Both the position numbers and the translations under genes were made by a program. Positions 51,534 to 59,073 of a DNA stretch of 64,000 nt are shown in pieces. The first letter of the stretch is position 1. Each line of letters opens with the position of its first letter. Source of the DNA: Igneacidithiobacillus sp041146875 (GTDB lineage Bacteria > Pseudomonadota > Gammaproteobacteria > Acidithiobacillales > Acidithiobacillaceae); the NCBI RefSeq assembly GCF_041146875.1, contig NZ_JBFRXP010000005.1:1-64000 (forward strand), read 5' to 3'. The notes under the pieces were generated by a model. It saw nothing but the letters and a program-made list of their open reading frames with translations. It made no database searches and had not been told where the DNA came from.

Positions 51534-52189
51534 CAGTTTTCTCCCTGATCAGCGCCAGCGGTCTTAGTCGCGGGCTCTTTGCTCCAATACCATCCCTGTC
51601 CTAAATTCGCGCCGGCAGCCAGCGCCAGCCGGTAGTCGGCTTCCGTCTCTACCCACTCCACCACCACGCGGGCGCCGTCGTGGGACAGGTGCTGGCAGAG
51701 CCCCCGCAGATACTCCGGGCCCTTGTCGCGGATGGCTTGAAAATAGGGGCCGTCGATCTTGCAGAAACCCGCCTTGACGGCCCCGGCCCGGCCCAGGCCA
51801 TCCACGCCGGACCCCGCGCCGATGTCGTCAATGGCAACATGGAATCCTAGACTCTTGAAATCATTTAGTATTATCAAGACATCCACGAAATCTTCGTTAT
51901 GGAATTGATGTTCCGTCCATTCGAGGACAATCCGCGAAGAAAAATCCTGCAAGGATTCCACGTATTCACGGATCAATTGGTCCAGCAGTTGATGTCCGTC
52001 CAGATTCAGGAACAGTAGTCCTTGCAGATCCGGCAACAGGAGCGGAATCTCTTGCGCCAGAAAAACGTACCAATCCCGCCATTCCGCTTCATCCCATTCC
52101 GGACAGTGTGCTTCACCCGCTAGCAACTCCTGTCCGACGACATCGCCGGTGAGCAGGTCCACGATGGGCTCCAGGCGATATCGGTTCAT
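51533..52189 (-). CDS. EAL-domain cyclic-di-GMP phosphodiesterase
   Basis: A 218-aa stand-alone EAL domain. The catalytic residues are kept in order: the Glu of VGQELLAG (the EAL site, here ELL), Asn in LFLNLDG, Glu in IVLEWTEH, the Asp pair in VAIDDIGAG, Lys in FCKIDGPYF and Glu in VVVEWVETEAD, ending with GQGWYWSKEP. It should therefore hydrolyse c-di-GMP. It has no sensor domain. Its position inside the pilus operon suggests local control of thin-pilus activity or of donor surface behaviour. Start and stop overlap both neighbours. Confidence 0.88.
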   Translation of the reverse strand: MNRYRLEPIVDLLTGDVVGQELLAGEAHCPEWDEAEWRDWYVFLAQEIPLLLPDLQGLLFLNLDGHQLLDQLIREYVESLQDFSSRIVLEWTEHQFHNEDFVDVLIILNDFKSLGFHVAIDDIGAGSGVDGLGRAGAVKAGFCKIDGPYFQAIRDKGPEYLRGLCQHLSHDGARVVVEWVETEADYRLALAAGANLGQGWYWSKEPATKTAGADQGEN

Positions 52190-52956
52190 CCCATCTCCCC
52201 GTCTGGACTCACACAACGAATCCCATGGTCCGGCAACATTTTTTGCAGCGCGGTTTCCGCATCCTCTACCGAAAGTAAATCCAGGGATAAAACCGATACC
52301 CAGGAATCCTTTTTCATCTCCCAGGAATCCCGAATCGTAATCGGCAGAGTTTCTGTCACTACTGCCGGAATCGGCGCACGCGAATGCACCAGAACTTCCA
52401 CTACGGAATGACCGATTTTCGATAAAATCACCCGGTTAGATGACTCCCAGAGACTGATGACCCGCCACACTAAATGCTGCTCCAGCACTTCCCTGCTTAC
52501 CGCGTCTTCCGCACAATCTCGCAACCATCCTGCAGAAAAGGGCGCATCCGTATATACCCAGTCAAACAACATATCGCCGCCAACCCGACGAATAATCGGT
52601 GCCCGAATGCTTTCCTGCGAAATGGCAAGAGTATCAACAATGGATTCCCCCCAACTCGTAGTCCCCTCCGTCACTGATGCCGGCAGAAAAATGCCAATTC
52701 GGGTATTCCCCCCGATCAGCGCTACCGTCACTTGCCCCTGCGCGACGACAATGCCAGCAGTTTTCGGAGTGTAATTTGTCGCAATCCGACCCCGCGCTTG
52801 CCAAAACCCCTGCTTGCGCGCGGTATCCATCGGCGCTAGCGGGGGAATCATTCCCGTACGCCAGAAGCCATTCGACCGAAAATTTCCACCCCATTGTTCA
52901 TAAATGCGGTCATCCAGATATGCAAAAACCTTTTGGTAAACGTCAGGAAGCAACAT
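52186..52956 (-). CDS. hypothetical protein of the thin-pilus operon (256 aa)
   Basis: A 256-aa soluble protein of unknown family. The N-terminal part has DDRIYEQWGGNFRSNGFWRT, the middle VAQGQVTVALIGGNTRIGIF, and the C-terminus a helical LLSVEDAETALQKMLPDHGI. It is coupled to the methyltransferase gene before it and to the EAL gene after it. No signal peptide, so cytoplasmic. Confidence 0.55.
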   Translation of the reverse strand: MLLPDVYQKVFAYLDDRIYEQWGGNFRSNGFWRTGMIPPLAPMDTARKQGFWQARGRIATNYTPKTAGIVVAQGQVTVALIGGNTRIGIFLPASVTEGTTSWGESIVDTLAISQESIRAPIIRRVGGDMLFDWVYTDAPFSAGWLRDCAEDAVSREVLEQHLVWRVISLWESSNRVILSKIGHSVVEVLVHSRAPIPAVVTETLPITIRDSWEMKKDSWVSVLSLDLLSVEDAETALQKMLPDHGIRCVSPDGEMG

Positions 52957-53881
52957 GAAATTTCCTCTTCTTTAGCAGGACTCCAGCCTTGGCGGCAGGC
53001 GGCAATGCCTTGGCAGGCAGCAATGCCTCTGGCAGGGTGCCAACCCCTGGCAGGGTGCCAACCCCTGGCAGGGTGCCAACCCCTGGCGGAGTGCAAACCA
53101 CCTCGCAGGACTCCAGTTCGTTATCCCAGGGCGTCCAACGCCAAACCTGAATCTTCGTATCCCCACGAAGAACCTCGTGCAGTAAAACCGTGCTTCCTGG
53201 AGGGCAAGCCTCCAACCATTGAGGGTCCGACAAGCTGGAAGTCGTAAAAACTGCGCATCCGCCTTTCCGAACAATGCCAGCCCTTGGCAGGGTGCCAGCC
53301 CTTGGCAGGGTGCCAGCCCTTGGCAGGGTGCCAGCCCTTGGCAGGGTGCCAGCCCTTGGCAGGGTGCCAGCCCCGTGACGGGGTGCAGGGTGCAAGCCCT
53401 GAAGAAAAGCACACAACGCCGCGCTGCCCGGATCACACAACGCCAATTCAGCGGGTCTGTCGATAGCCTTGTCCATAAACGGAGAGTTGAAAATCACCAA
53501 ATCAAATGTCTCGCCCGGATACACCGGCGCAAATATCGATCCCTGCCGAACGTCGATGTCCAACCCGTTCAATAGCGCGTTACACTCTATGGCAGCACAA
53601 GCGGTCGGGGAGATGTCCGTTGCAACAACCTGTTTTGCATCACAAGCTTTGAGCCACAGGCTGATCGCGCCAGATCCCGCGCCGACCTCCAATACATCCC
53701 GGCACCGCACATCCACCCGCCCTTGCAGTGCATCCGCGAGAATGCCAGTGCTGGATTCCTCGTGTGGGTGATATACCCCACCGGGAACCAGGATACGCAA
53801 CCCGCGAAAAACATAATCTCCGCGTGACTCAATCAAATCGACGTGGCGCTCATGGTTGTGTTTTACTGCCTTGTTAATCAT
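52943..53881 (-). CDS. class I SAM-dependent methyltransferase with repeat arrays
   Basis: A 312-aa methyltransferase of the small-domain (PrmC/RsmC-like) type. The SAM site is DVLEVGAGSGAISLWL near residue 65, then VVATDISPTACAAIECN, and the catalytic-loop motif is FNSPF near residue 130, a variant of NPPY. The conserved core ends near residue 240 (QVWRWTPW). Six AGTLPR units are inserted near residues 160-200 inside the domain, and three GVGTLP units near the C-terminus. The substrate could be a pilus or ribosomal protein Gln or an RNA base; the sequence does not decide. Its ATG overlaps the transglycosylase stop (ATGA). Confidence 0.78.
   Translation of the reverse strand: MINKAVKHNHERHVDLIESRGDYVFRGLRILVPGGVYHPHEESSTGILADALQGRVDVRCRDVLEVGAGSGAISLWLKACDAKQVVATDISPTACAAIECNALLNGLDIDVRQGSIFAPVYPGETFDLVIFNSPFMDKAIDRPAELALCDPGSAALCAFLQGLHPAPRHGAGTLPRAGTLPRAGTLPRAGTLPRAGTLPRAGIVRKGGCAVFTTSSLSDPQWLEACPPGSTVLLHEVLRGDTKIQVWRWTPWDNELESCEVVCTPPGVGTLPGVGTLPGVGTLPEALLPAKALPPAAKAGVLLKKRKFHVAS
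53031..53095 (-). repeat. 18-bp tandem palindromic repeat array 6 (methyltransferase C-terminus)
   Basis: Three to four units of CCAACCCCTGGCAGGGTG, translated GVGTLP. Degraded unit-like sequence continues to about 52990 (GCCTTGGCAGGCAGCAATGC). Confidence 0.9.
53276..53400 (-). repeat. 18-bp tandem palindromic repeat array 7 (methyltransferase core)
   Basis: Six units, five of them identical (GCCAGCCCTTGGCAGGGT), followed by a CCCCGTGACGGGG variant. The longest array of the window. It is translated AGTLPR inside the catalytic domain. Confidence 0.95.
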
Positions 53882-54588
53882 CGCCCGCCTCCCCCCACGA
53901 TCTGCTGATAATGCGCGAGCACCGCCGGCACATAGTTTTGCGTCTGCCGATACGGCGGTATCCGGTATCCCCAATTTTTCACCGCTTGCCCGCCCGCGTT
54001 ATAACCGGCCAGGGCCAATTTCCAGGAGTGAAACTCCAGGGCGAGATGCCGGAGATACATCGCGCCAGCCAGCATCGCCTGACGGGGATCGAACGGAGAA
54101 CCGAGTTTGCCGTCCGCCAGGACGCCGTACCGCGCCCAGGTGGCGGGCATGAACTGCATCATCCCTTGCGCGCCGGCAGGCGAAACGGCATCGGGGTCAA
54201 ATCCACTTTCCTGCGCGGCCACAGCCAGAATCATCGACGCGGACACTCCGGTCACCGCCGCCGCCTGGTCGGCGTATCGCACGTCCTGTTGCGGTATGAC
54301 GCCGATATGCGTGGGATAGGTGGTGTGACGATACCCGTGCGCTATGGTTTCAACGGCAAGTATCCAGGTGCCAGCCGCGATGCCCCAGCAGGCGTCCTTG
54401 CGGACATCAGCTGCTTGAAAGCCGTACTCGGAGAGCACCGGCATCCAGGCCGCGGGAATGCCCATGGGGCCGATGCCCTGCAGGGCGCCAGCCCCCGTCT
54501 TCTGCCGCCCAGCCGCATCCAATACCCGCTCGATGGCGGGAACAGGGACGTGGTAGGCGGTCGAGACTTCGGCTATGCAGGCGAGCAT
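53878..54588 (-). CDS. pilT: PilT-type lytic transglycosylase of the thin-pilus operon
   Basis: A 236-aa protein with an SLT domain in the C-terminal half: VAAQESGFDPDAVSPAGAQG with the catalytic Glu, then MMQFMPATWARYG, then LALAGYNAGGQAVKNWG. R64 PilT is a transglycosylase of this kind (not the retraction ATPase). Residues 1-100 form an extra N-terminal domain. It opens peptidoglycan for the pilus. I chose the ATG at 54588 with AGGAG five bases upstream; it lacks an obvious signal peptide. Confidence 0.8.
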   Translation of the reverse strand: MLACIAEVSTAYHVPVPAIERVLDAAGRQKTGAGALQGIGPMGIPAAWMPVLSEYGFQAADVRKDACWGIAAGTWILAVETIAHGYRHTTYPTHIGVIPQQDVRYADQAAAVTGVSASMILAVAAQESGFDPDAVSPAGAQGMMQFMPATWARYGVLADGKLGSPFDPRQAMLAGAMYLRHLALEFHSWKLALAGYNAGGQAVKNWGYRIPPYRQTQNYVPAVLAHYQQIVGGGGR

Positions 54589-54678
54589 GCGGACTCCTGC
54601 GGGAAATTGGCGGGGGCGCATCCTTTTTCGTACACTGAAGTTGCCAAACCCGAGTGCTCGCGAAAAGGAATTACCCCC

Positions 54679-55083
54679 ATGGAAAAAGGATTACTTGTCT
54701 GGCGACATAACCGAAGTTTCCGCTGTGTTGAAACCATTCTGACGCCAATACTTTTTGTTTTGATTCTTTCCGGCTGTGCGGAATCAAAATCAAACAACCC
54801 CCTTAAGTTGCCACCTGATTGTTCCGCCAAAAAATTATGTGTTGCCTCAGCCCTTGGAACCACCGGAATTTTATCCGCATTTAGTTCAGGCGTCCCAGAA
54901 GACAGTATAAAGTTTTCTTCAGTGCGAAAGTTTTGGACAGGGCAAGAAAATAGCAACTCATTATTATGGAAGCAGGCTGAAAATATTTGTGGCGATATGG
55001 AACAAGACAGACCTATGGACGGGCTAACAACAAAACAGGAAGCCAATATCCTCTTGGGATGCAATGCCGTGAATCTGATATGA
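54679..55083 (+). CDS. AT-rich lipoprotein (134 aa) inside the pilus operon
   Basis: A 134-aa protein on the plus strand, opposite to the operon. It has a signal peptide with lipobox (LFVLILSGCAESK) at Cys near residue 34. The mature part has three Cys (PDCSAKKLC, NICGDME) and no known domain. Its composition is AT-rich compared with the flanking genes, so it is probably a late insertion. It may be an entry-exclusion or surface lipoprotein; inference from type and place. Confidence 0.55.
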   Translation: MEKGLLVWRHNRSFRCVETILTPILFVLILSGCAESKSNNPLKLPPDCSAKKLCVASALGTTGILSAFSSGVPEDSIKFSSVRKFWTGQENSNSLLWKQAENICGDMEQDRPMDGLTTKQEANILLGCNAVNLI

Positions 55084-55497
55084 TCAGTCATGTTCCATGA
55101 CCATTATTTTCAGATGATCTTTGGAATTTGACAAAGGAAGTCGAACACCATGTTTTTTGTTTGTTGGTATCGTTGCCTCGCCATGCACAAAATAGCCATG
55201 CCGGATGGCATAGCTGAACTTTACCAGCACAGTATGTGATCCTTTTTGACTCGTGGAGATGTCTACCAAGAAAGGTTTATGCTGAACGATTATTGCGCTC
55301 GTGATACCATGCTGTAGCCTGCTGCTGGCAAAAAGAAAAAAAGGCTTGCCTTCTATTTTTCCATCTAGCTCGATGTTTGCTAATCGCGGGGCGGTCTCCT
55401 GGATGCGTACCATCCAGAATGTCAAACCCACCAAAATAGCCAGGGAGGTCATACCGGCCCCGATGCCCACTTTCCGCAAGACTGCCCTGTCAGACAT
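55084..55497 (-). CDS. membrane-anchored hypothetical protein (137 aa)
   Basis: A 137-aa protein with one N-terminal transmembrane helix (GMTSLAILVGLTFWMV) and a beta-rich periplasmic domain (LFASSRLQHGITSAIIVQHK, GYFVHGEATIPTNKKHG). It ends one base after the convergent lipoprotein gene. Its start overlaps the small upstream gene. Not recognised; the AT-rich 3' half resembles the convergent lipoprotein gene in composition. Confidence 0.55.
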   Translation of the reverse strand: MSDRAVLRKVGIGAGMTSLAILVGLTFWMVRIQETAPRLANIELDGKIEGKPFFLFASSRLQHGITSAIIVQHKPFLVDISTSQKGSHTVLVKFSYAIRHGYFVHGEATIPTNKKHGVRLPLSNSKDHLKIMVMEHD

Positions 55498-55624
55498 GGT
55501 CCGGCGCCCCTGCTGGGTGCAACCCCATCAGAACCAACCGTTCGGCCGCCATGCAATACACCAGCAAGGCGCCCAATGCCAAAAACACGGAAAATATCGC
55601 CACTGCACCAGCTATCTGTTTCAC
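55490..55624 (-). CDS. very small membrane protein (44 aa)
   Basis: A 44-codon gene with GTG start overlapping the pilL stop (GTGA) and a stop overlapping the next ATG by eight bases. It encodes one transmembrane helix (AIFSVFLALGALLVYCM) and a short tail (GLHPAGAPDHV) that looks like half of an 18-bp repeat unit. The perfect packing between two genes supports it as real. Possibly a small accessory subunit of the pilus complex. Confidence 0.5.
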   Translation of the reverse strand: MKQIAGAVAIFSVFLALGALLVYCMAAERLVLMGLHPAGAPDHV

Positions 55625-56469
55625 TCCCCACCCCCGGCACCGCTAATCACCACGGTGTTATTGGCGGTATGGAATACCGCGTGGACGTTCGCGCCGTTGG
55701 TAGACAACGCCCGGATCACCTGCGTCACCGCTTTCTGGAAATCACCGCTGAACGTCGTGGTATTCGGTACCTGCCAGTCTTCCGGCAACTGCCAGATCAC
55801 ATTCCAGCCAGAAGCCGCACCCCACTTCTGCAAGTCCGTCAGAATCAGATCGCCACGGTTCAGCGTGAATACCGGTTGCAGATGGCCCAGATGGGGAGCG
55901 GGTGTACCGGCCCCCTGAAGGGAATCCGGGGGAGTGCCAGCCCCGGAGAGGAGGTGGTATCCGTGCAAATCCGGCAATGCCTGCGCCGAAGCTGCCTTTT
56001 CCGCCTCCGGGTCGACCCGCAACAGCACCGCCTCATGCGCCCAGTTCACCGTCCCGATCAACCCCGATTGCCGCAGCACGGAACGTAACGGAGTCAGCCA
56101 GGAGACATCCTTCGCCTTCCAGGTCACCGGAATCGAGTCATCCACGCCCTTTTCCACATAGATGCTCCAGCCCTCCGGCAGGATGAGCGGAACCGCCTTG
56201 CGCAACGGCATCCCCATCCCAAAAGAGCTGCGCGCCACCGGAAAGCCATCCCCTACCTGGGTGAGAGTCCGCGGCGGGGACTTCCATTGCTCATACCCGG
56301 ACAGCCGCAAGGGCGCAGCGTGCGACGAAACCGCGGCGGCAGACTGCGCCGGCACGCCCTGCGCGGAATCCATCTGCGGATTGATCTGCAACCCACCGCC
56401 CCACGCCGGAGCAGAAGAAAGACACAGGGCCACACCAAACCAGGGCCAACCTTTGCGCAGTTTTACCAT
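55621..56469 (-). CDS. pilL: PilL-like thin-pilus protein (TcpQ-type C-terminal domain)
   Basis: A 282-aa exported protein with signal peptide (WFGVALCLSSAPAWGGG). Its C-terminal part (FTLNRGDLILTDLQKWGAAS, then WNVIWQLPEDWQVPNTTTFS and NTVVISG) is the TcpQ/PilL C-terminal domain that helps the secretin assemble. An extra copy of a similar fold lies around residues 80-150. The linker holds two degraded repeat units (GAGTPPDSLQGAGTPAP). The gene starts the thin-pilus operon. An upstream ATG at 56490 is possible. Confidence 0.75.
   Translation of the reverse strand: MVKLRKGWPWFGVALCLSSAPAWGGGLQINPQMDSAQGVPAQSAAAVSSHAAPLRLSGYEQWKSPPRTLTQVGDGFPVARSSFGMGMPLRKAVPLILPEGWSIYVEKGVDDSIPVTWKAKDVSWLTPLRSVLRQSGLIGTVNWAHEAVLLRVDPEAEKAASAQALPDLHGYHLLSGAGTPPDSLQGAGTPAPHLGHLQPVFTLNRGDLILTDLQKWGAASGWNVIWQLPEDWQVPNTTTFSGDFQKAVTQVIRALSTNGANVHAVFHTANNTVVISGAGGGE
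55900..55945 (-). repeat. degraded 18-bp repeat units in pilL
   Basis: GGTGTACCGGCCCCCTGAAG and GAGTGCCAGCCCCGGAGAG are two diverged units separated by ten bases. They encode GAGTP in the linker before the TcpQ-type domain. Confidence 0.6.
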
Positions 56470-56495
56470 TTTCCCATTCCCGGCATCCATTGATC

Positions 56496-56530
56496 ATCCC
56501 TAACGTAATATATCATAGCGTTAAAATTCC
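56496..56530 (-). promoter_or_regulatory. possible promoter/operator of the thin-pilus operon
   Basis: The short gap between icmT and pilL is AT-rich. On the minus strand TATATT follows TTGGGG by 17 bases. The dyad CTAACG-N12-GCGTTA (about 56500-56524) could bind a regulator. The TAACG half-sites match those at other promoters in the window. Confidence 0.4.
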
Positions 56531-56542
56531 CCCAAGCCAAAT

Positions 56543-56827
56543 TTATTTCCTGGGCACGATGAACTGGGTCCGCATCCGGCGCAGAATCACCCATTCCGGC
56601 GTCTCCGCCTGCAACCGCTTCCCCGCAATCCAGATCACCACCTGTCGCCAGAGATTCTTCAGATCCACCCCAAAGAAGGGCAGGATGGACAGCACCAGGG
56701 ATGTCACAAAGGAAAAGACAAACGTCCACAGACTCATGTGCAGAAAAAACACCATGAACACCACCGCCACCCGCGCATCCAGAAAAAACAGTTGCGGGTT
56801 CTTCGCCGTATCACTCCACATCGCCAT
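56543..56827 (-). CDS. icmT: IcmT/TraK-like type IVB secretion protein
   Basis: A 94-aa membrane protein with the IcmT signature at the N-terminus (MWSDTAKNPQLFFLDARVAV, then FFLHMSLWTF) and two hydrophobic segments. IcmT is a small inner-membrane part of Dot/Icm systems, and TraK is its IncI counterpart. It is directly downstream of dotB, as dotB/icmT-type genes are in IncI transfer regions. I used the ATG overlapping the dotB stop (TGATG). Confidence 0.85.
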   Translation of the reverse strand: MAMWSDTAKNPQLFFLDARVAVVFMVFFLHMSLWTFVFSFVTSLVLSILPFFGVDLKNLWRQVVIWIAGKRLQAETPEWVILRRMRTQFIVPRK

Positions 56828-57987
56828 CAAAGCACCTCCGCCAAACGCATTTTTTCCGTCTCCACCTTGCGGAATACCGATTCCTCAATCCAGCCCCGCT
56901 CCAGCATCTCCCGCGCATCCTGCAGGAGGCTGTGTCCATCCTTCTGTACCATACCCTCCAGCACGGCAAACAGTTTGTCATGCGGAGTGTCGATCAGCGC
57001 CTGACGATGATCTTCCGTCAACGAAATCCATTCCCGCAACGCCACCCGACCGCCTCCCGCGCGCGGCAGCAATCGCTGCTGCAGCAGAAACCGCGCGGAA
57101 CCACAAAAGCTCACCGCGATGCCCGGCGCCTCTTCCGCGGAAAAACTGTGGATGATGCGTGCCGGAATCGCGGCCACCGACGACGTGTGAATCGTATGAT
57201 ACACCGCAATACCGATTTCCGCCGCCTGAATCATCGCCGCCATCGTCTCCCGGTTGTTCGTCTCACCCACCAGCAGAACATCCACCGCTTTACGTGTGGC
57301 GCTCTCGATGCCCAGCGCAAACGACTTCACCATGCGCGGAACCTCCATCTGCTCCACCACACCAATGGCTCCCGGCACGTTCGCCTGGTCAAACTCGATC
57401 GGCGATTCCAGCGACAATACCGCATCCCGCCGCGTGCGCCGGACATGCGCGATGACCGACGCCAACGTCGTCGATTTTCCGCTGCCCATCACCCCGGCCA
57501 CACTCACCAGACCATGCTGGATCAGAAACATCGAAAGCAGATCCGGCGAAATGCCCAACTCTTCGATATCCGGAATCACATCCGGGATGAAACGCATCGT
57601 CAACGACAGACCCAGCTCATCGCCCTCCGGCATCAATACCGAAGTCACCACACAACGCATGCGCCAGAACCCACTGCGACGATCCCCGGATACCCGTGGC
57701 ACCTGATACGAGAAATTTTCCACCGAACCACCCAAAGCCGAAGCCGCCGTCGCCCGGCTGCTGGTCATTCCTTCCAGCAATAACGACATCTCATTGCGGG
57801 ACGGAATCTCCCGGGTAACCAGATGGTAGTTCCCATGGACCCGAATCGCTACCGGACCCGTGGGCACCACCTTGATGTCACTGGCGCCCAGTTCCCCCGC
57901 CCAGCGAATCAGCCGGCCCACCACATTCGTGTCACCCCAGCCACCGGAAGATGGCTCGTCAGGAAAACGCAAATCTTCCACGCTCAC
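56827..57987 (-). CDS. dotB: DotB/TraJ secretion ATPase
   Basis: A 386-aa AAA ATPase of the PilT/VirB11-like DotB family. Motifs: GELGASDIKVVPTGPVAIRV in the N-terminal domain, Walker A VAGVMGSGKSTTLASVIAHV near residue 150, Asp box LSLESPIEFDQ, Walker B DVLLVGETNNRETMAAMIQA and His box VYHTIHTSSVAAIPARI. DotB energises the Dot/Icm (IncI Tra) channel at the inner membrane. The start at 57987 (GTG, with AGGTGA upstream) is preferred to an ATG at 58053, which would place the iterons inside the coding sequence. Confidence 0.9.
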   Translation of the reverse strand: MSVEDLRFPDEPSSGGWGDTNVVGRLIRWAGELGASDIKVVPTGPVAIRVHGNYHLVTREIPSRNEMSLLLEGMTSSRATAASALGGSVENFSYQVPRVSGDRRSGFWRMRCVVTSVLMPEGDELGLSLTMRFIPDVIPDIEELGISPDLLSMFLIQHGLVSVAGVMGSGKSTTLASVIAHVRRTRRDAVLSLESPIEFDQANVPGAIGVVEQMEVPRMVKSFALGIESATRKAVDVLLVGETNNRETMAAMIQAAEIGIAVYHTIHTSSVAAIPARIIHSFSAEEAPGIAVSFCGSARFLLQQRLLPRAGGGRVALREWISLTEDHRQALIDTPHDKLFAVLEGMVQKDGHSLLQDAREMLERGWIEESVFRKVETEKMRLAEVL

Positions 57988-58034
57988 CGGATCACCTGTC
58001 GTGGACCAAGGCGCACACAGCAGATTGGTGGCTG

Positions 58035-58124
58035 AATGACACCATTTCGCCACCTTCCCACCATTGGCGACAAAATGGCGCCATTTTCACGCCCTCACGA
58101 TTTTGACGCCAAAATGGTGTCATT
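58035..58124. repeat. 12-bp iterons at the dotB-dotC junction
   Basis: AATGACACCATT at 58035-58046, its palindromic variant AATGGCGCCATT at 58074-58085, and the exact inverse AATGGTGTCATT at 58113-58124, spaced 39 bases apart each time. CGCCACC and GACGCCAAAA motifs lie between. The last copy overlaps the end of dotC. The same 12-mer occurs four times at the partition locus, so one protein probably binds both. Confidence 0.85.
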
Positions 58125-59073
58125 TCGGCGCCATCCGAATCACGTTGCCAGAATGCTGCCAATCCGGCGCCGTATTGCCACCATTGACAGATTGCGGAGC
58201 CCCCTCCAGACGAATGACCGGCAAGCCCTTGCCCGGATCGTCCAACGCCTGCGTGACCGTCGCCCACTTCGAGCCCGGACGAAACGATCCGGAATCCGTC
58301 AAACGGAAAATCCGCTCGCCCACACTCAAGGTCCGGCCATCCACCCGAATCCCGACATCCCCCGTCGACAGGATCGGCGCCTGCACAATCCCGCGCTGAC
58401 TCAACCACCAGAACCGCAACATTCCGCCATAGTCCCGCGTCAGGCGATGCAGACCCAGCAGGAATCCATCCTTCGCCATCCGCAAACCCTGCTTCCAGCC
58501 CTCCCGCACCCCTTCCTTCCAGGCCATCTCATCCTTCGCATCCTTCGGCAATAACACCGGATTCGGACGCAACGGTTTCCCGCAACTCTGCAAAAGGTAC
58601 CCACGCCAGTTCGGCGCGGTCGAAACAATCTTCCCTTCCCGGTAAATCTTCCAGGTCGTCTGCGCCGTTACCGCCATCGCATCGCCATCCTGCACAAAAG
58701 AACGGTCATCCTGCAGAATCACCGGCGGCAATACCCGCCCGGCATCCAGCAACAGCGAAGAAAAACGAAATGCCCGATCCAGAATGTCCGCATGCCCGTT
58801 CGCCCAATCATTCCAGTAGCTCACCCCAGCACAGTACGCCTCCTGCGAGGCGAACGTCTCCCCGGCAGCCTCCACCGCCCGTTGCCGCGCATCCCGGAAC
58901 GGCGCCTCCACCTGATCCTGCACAAAAGCACCGTCCCCACCCTGCATGGCCAGCAACTGCTGTTCCGAATATCCACCCGATGGCAGCGCGTCTCCCGCAG
59001 GGGAATCCGCAAACGCCAAGGGTGAAACCACCACCAAGGCACAAAACCAGAAACCCGCTCGCCAGACACCCAT
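58120..59073 (-). CDS. dotC: DotC/TraI-like secretion-channel protein
   Basis: A 317-aa exported protein with signal peptide (AGFWFCALVVVSPLAFADS). DotC features: DRAFRFSSLLLDAGRVLPPV, then TWKIYREGKIVSTAPNWRGY and LLQSC, KEGVREGWKQGLRMAKDGF, and LTRDYGGMLRFWWL. DotC with DotD and DotH forms the outer-membrane ring of Dot/Icm systems; TraI is the IncI counterpart. Most DotC proteins are lipoproteins, but I see no clear lipobox here. Its ATG overlaps the dotD stop (TGATG). Confidence 0.87.
   Translation of the reverse strand: MGVWRAGFWFCALVVVSPLAFADSPAGDALPSGGYSEQQLLAMQGGDGAFVQDQVEAPFRDARQRAVEAAGETFASQEAYCAGVSYWNDWANGHADILDRAFRFSSLLLDAGRVLPPVILQDDRSFVQDGDAMAVTAQTTWKIYREGKIVSTAPNWRGYLLQSCGKPLRPNPVLLPKDAKDEMAWKEGVREGWKQGLRMAKDGFLLGLHRLTRDYGGMLRFWWLSQRGIVQAPILSTGDVGIRVDGRTLSVGERIFRLTDSGSFRPGSKWATVTQALDDPGKGLPVIRLEGAPQSVNGGNTAPDWQHSGNVIRMAPK

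Noticed and set aside
53276..53400. Tandem repeats considered as a CRISPR array
   Set aside because: Units are contiguous, without spacers, and lie in frame inside a methyltransferase gene.
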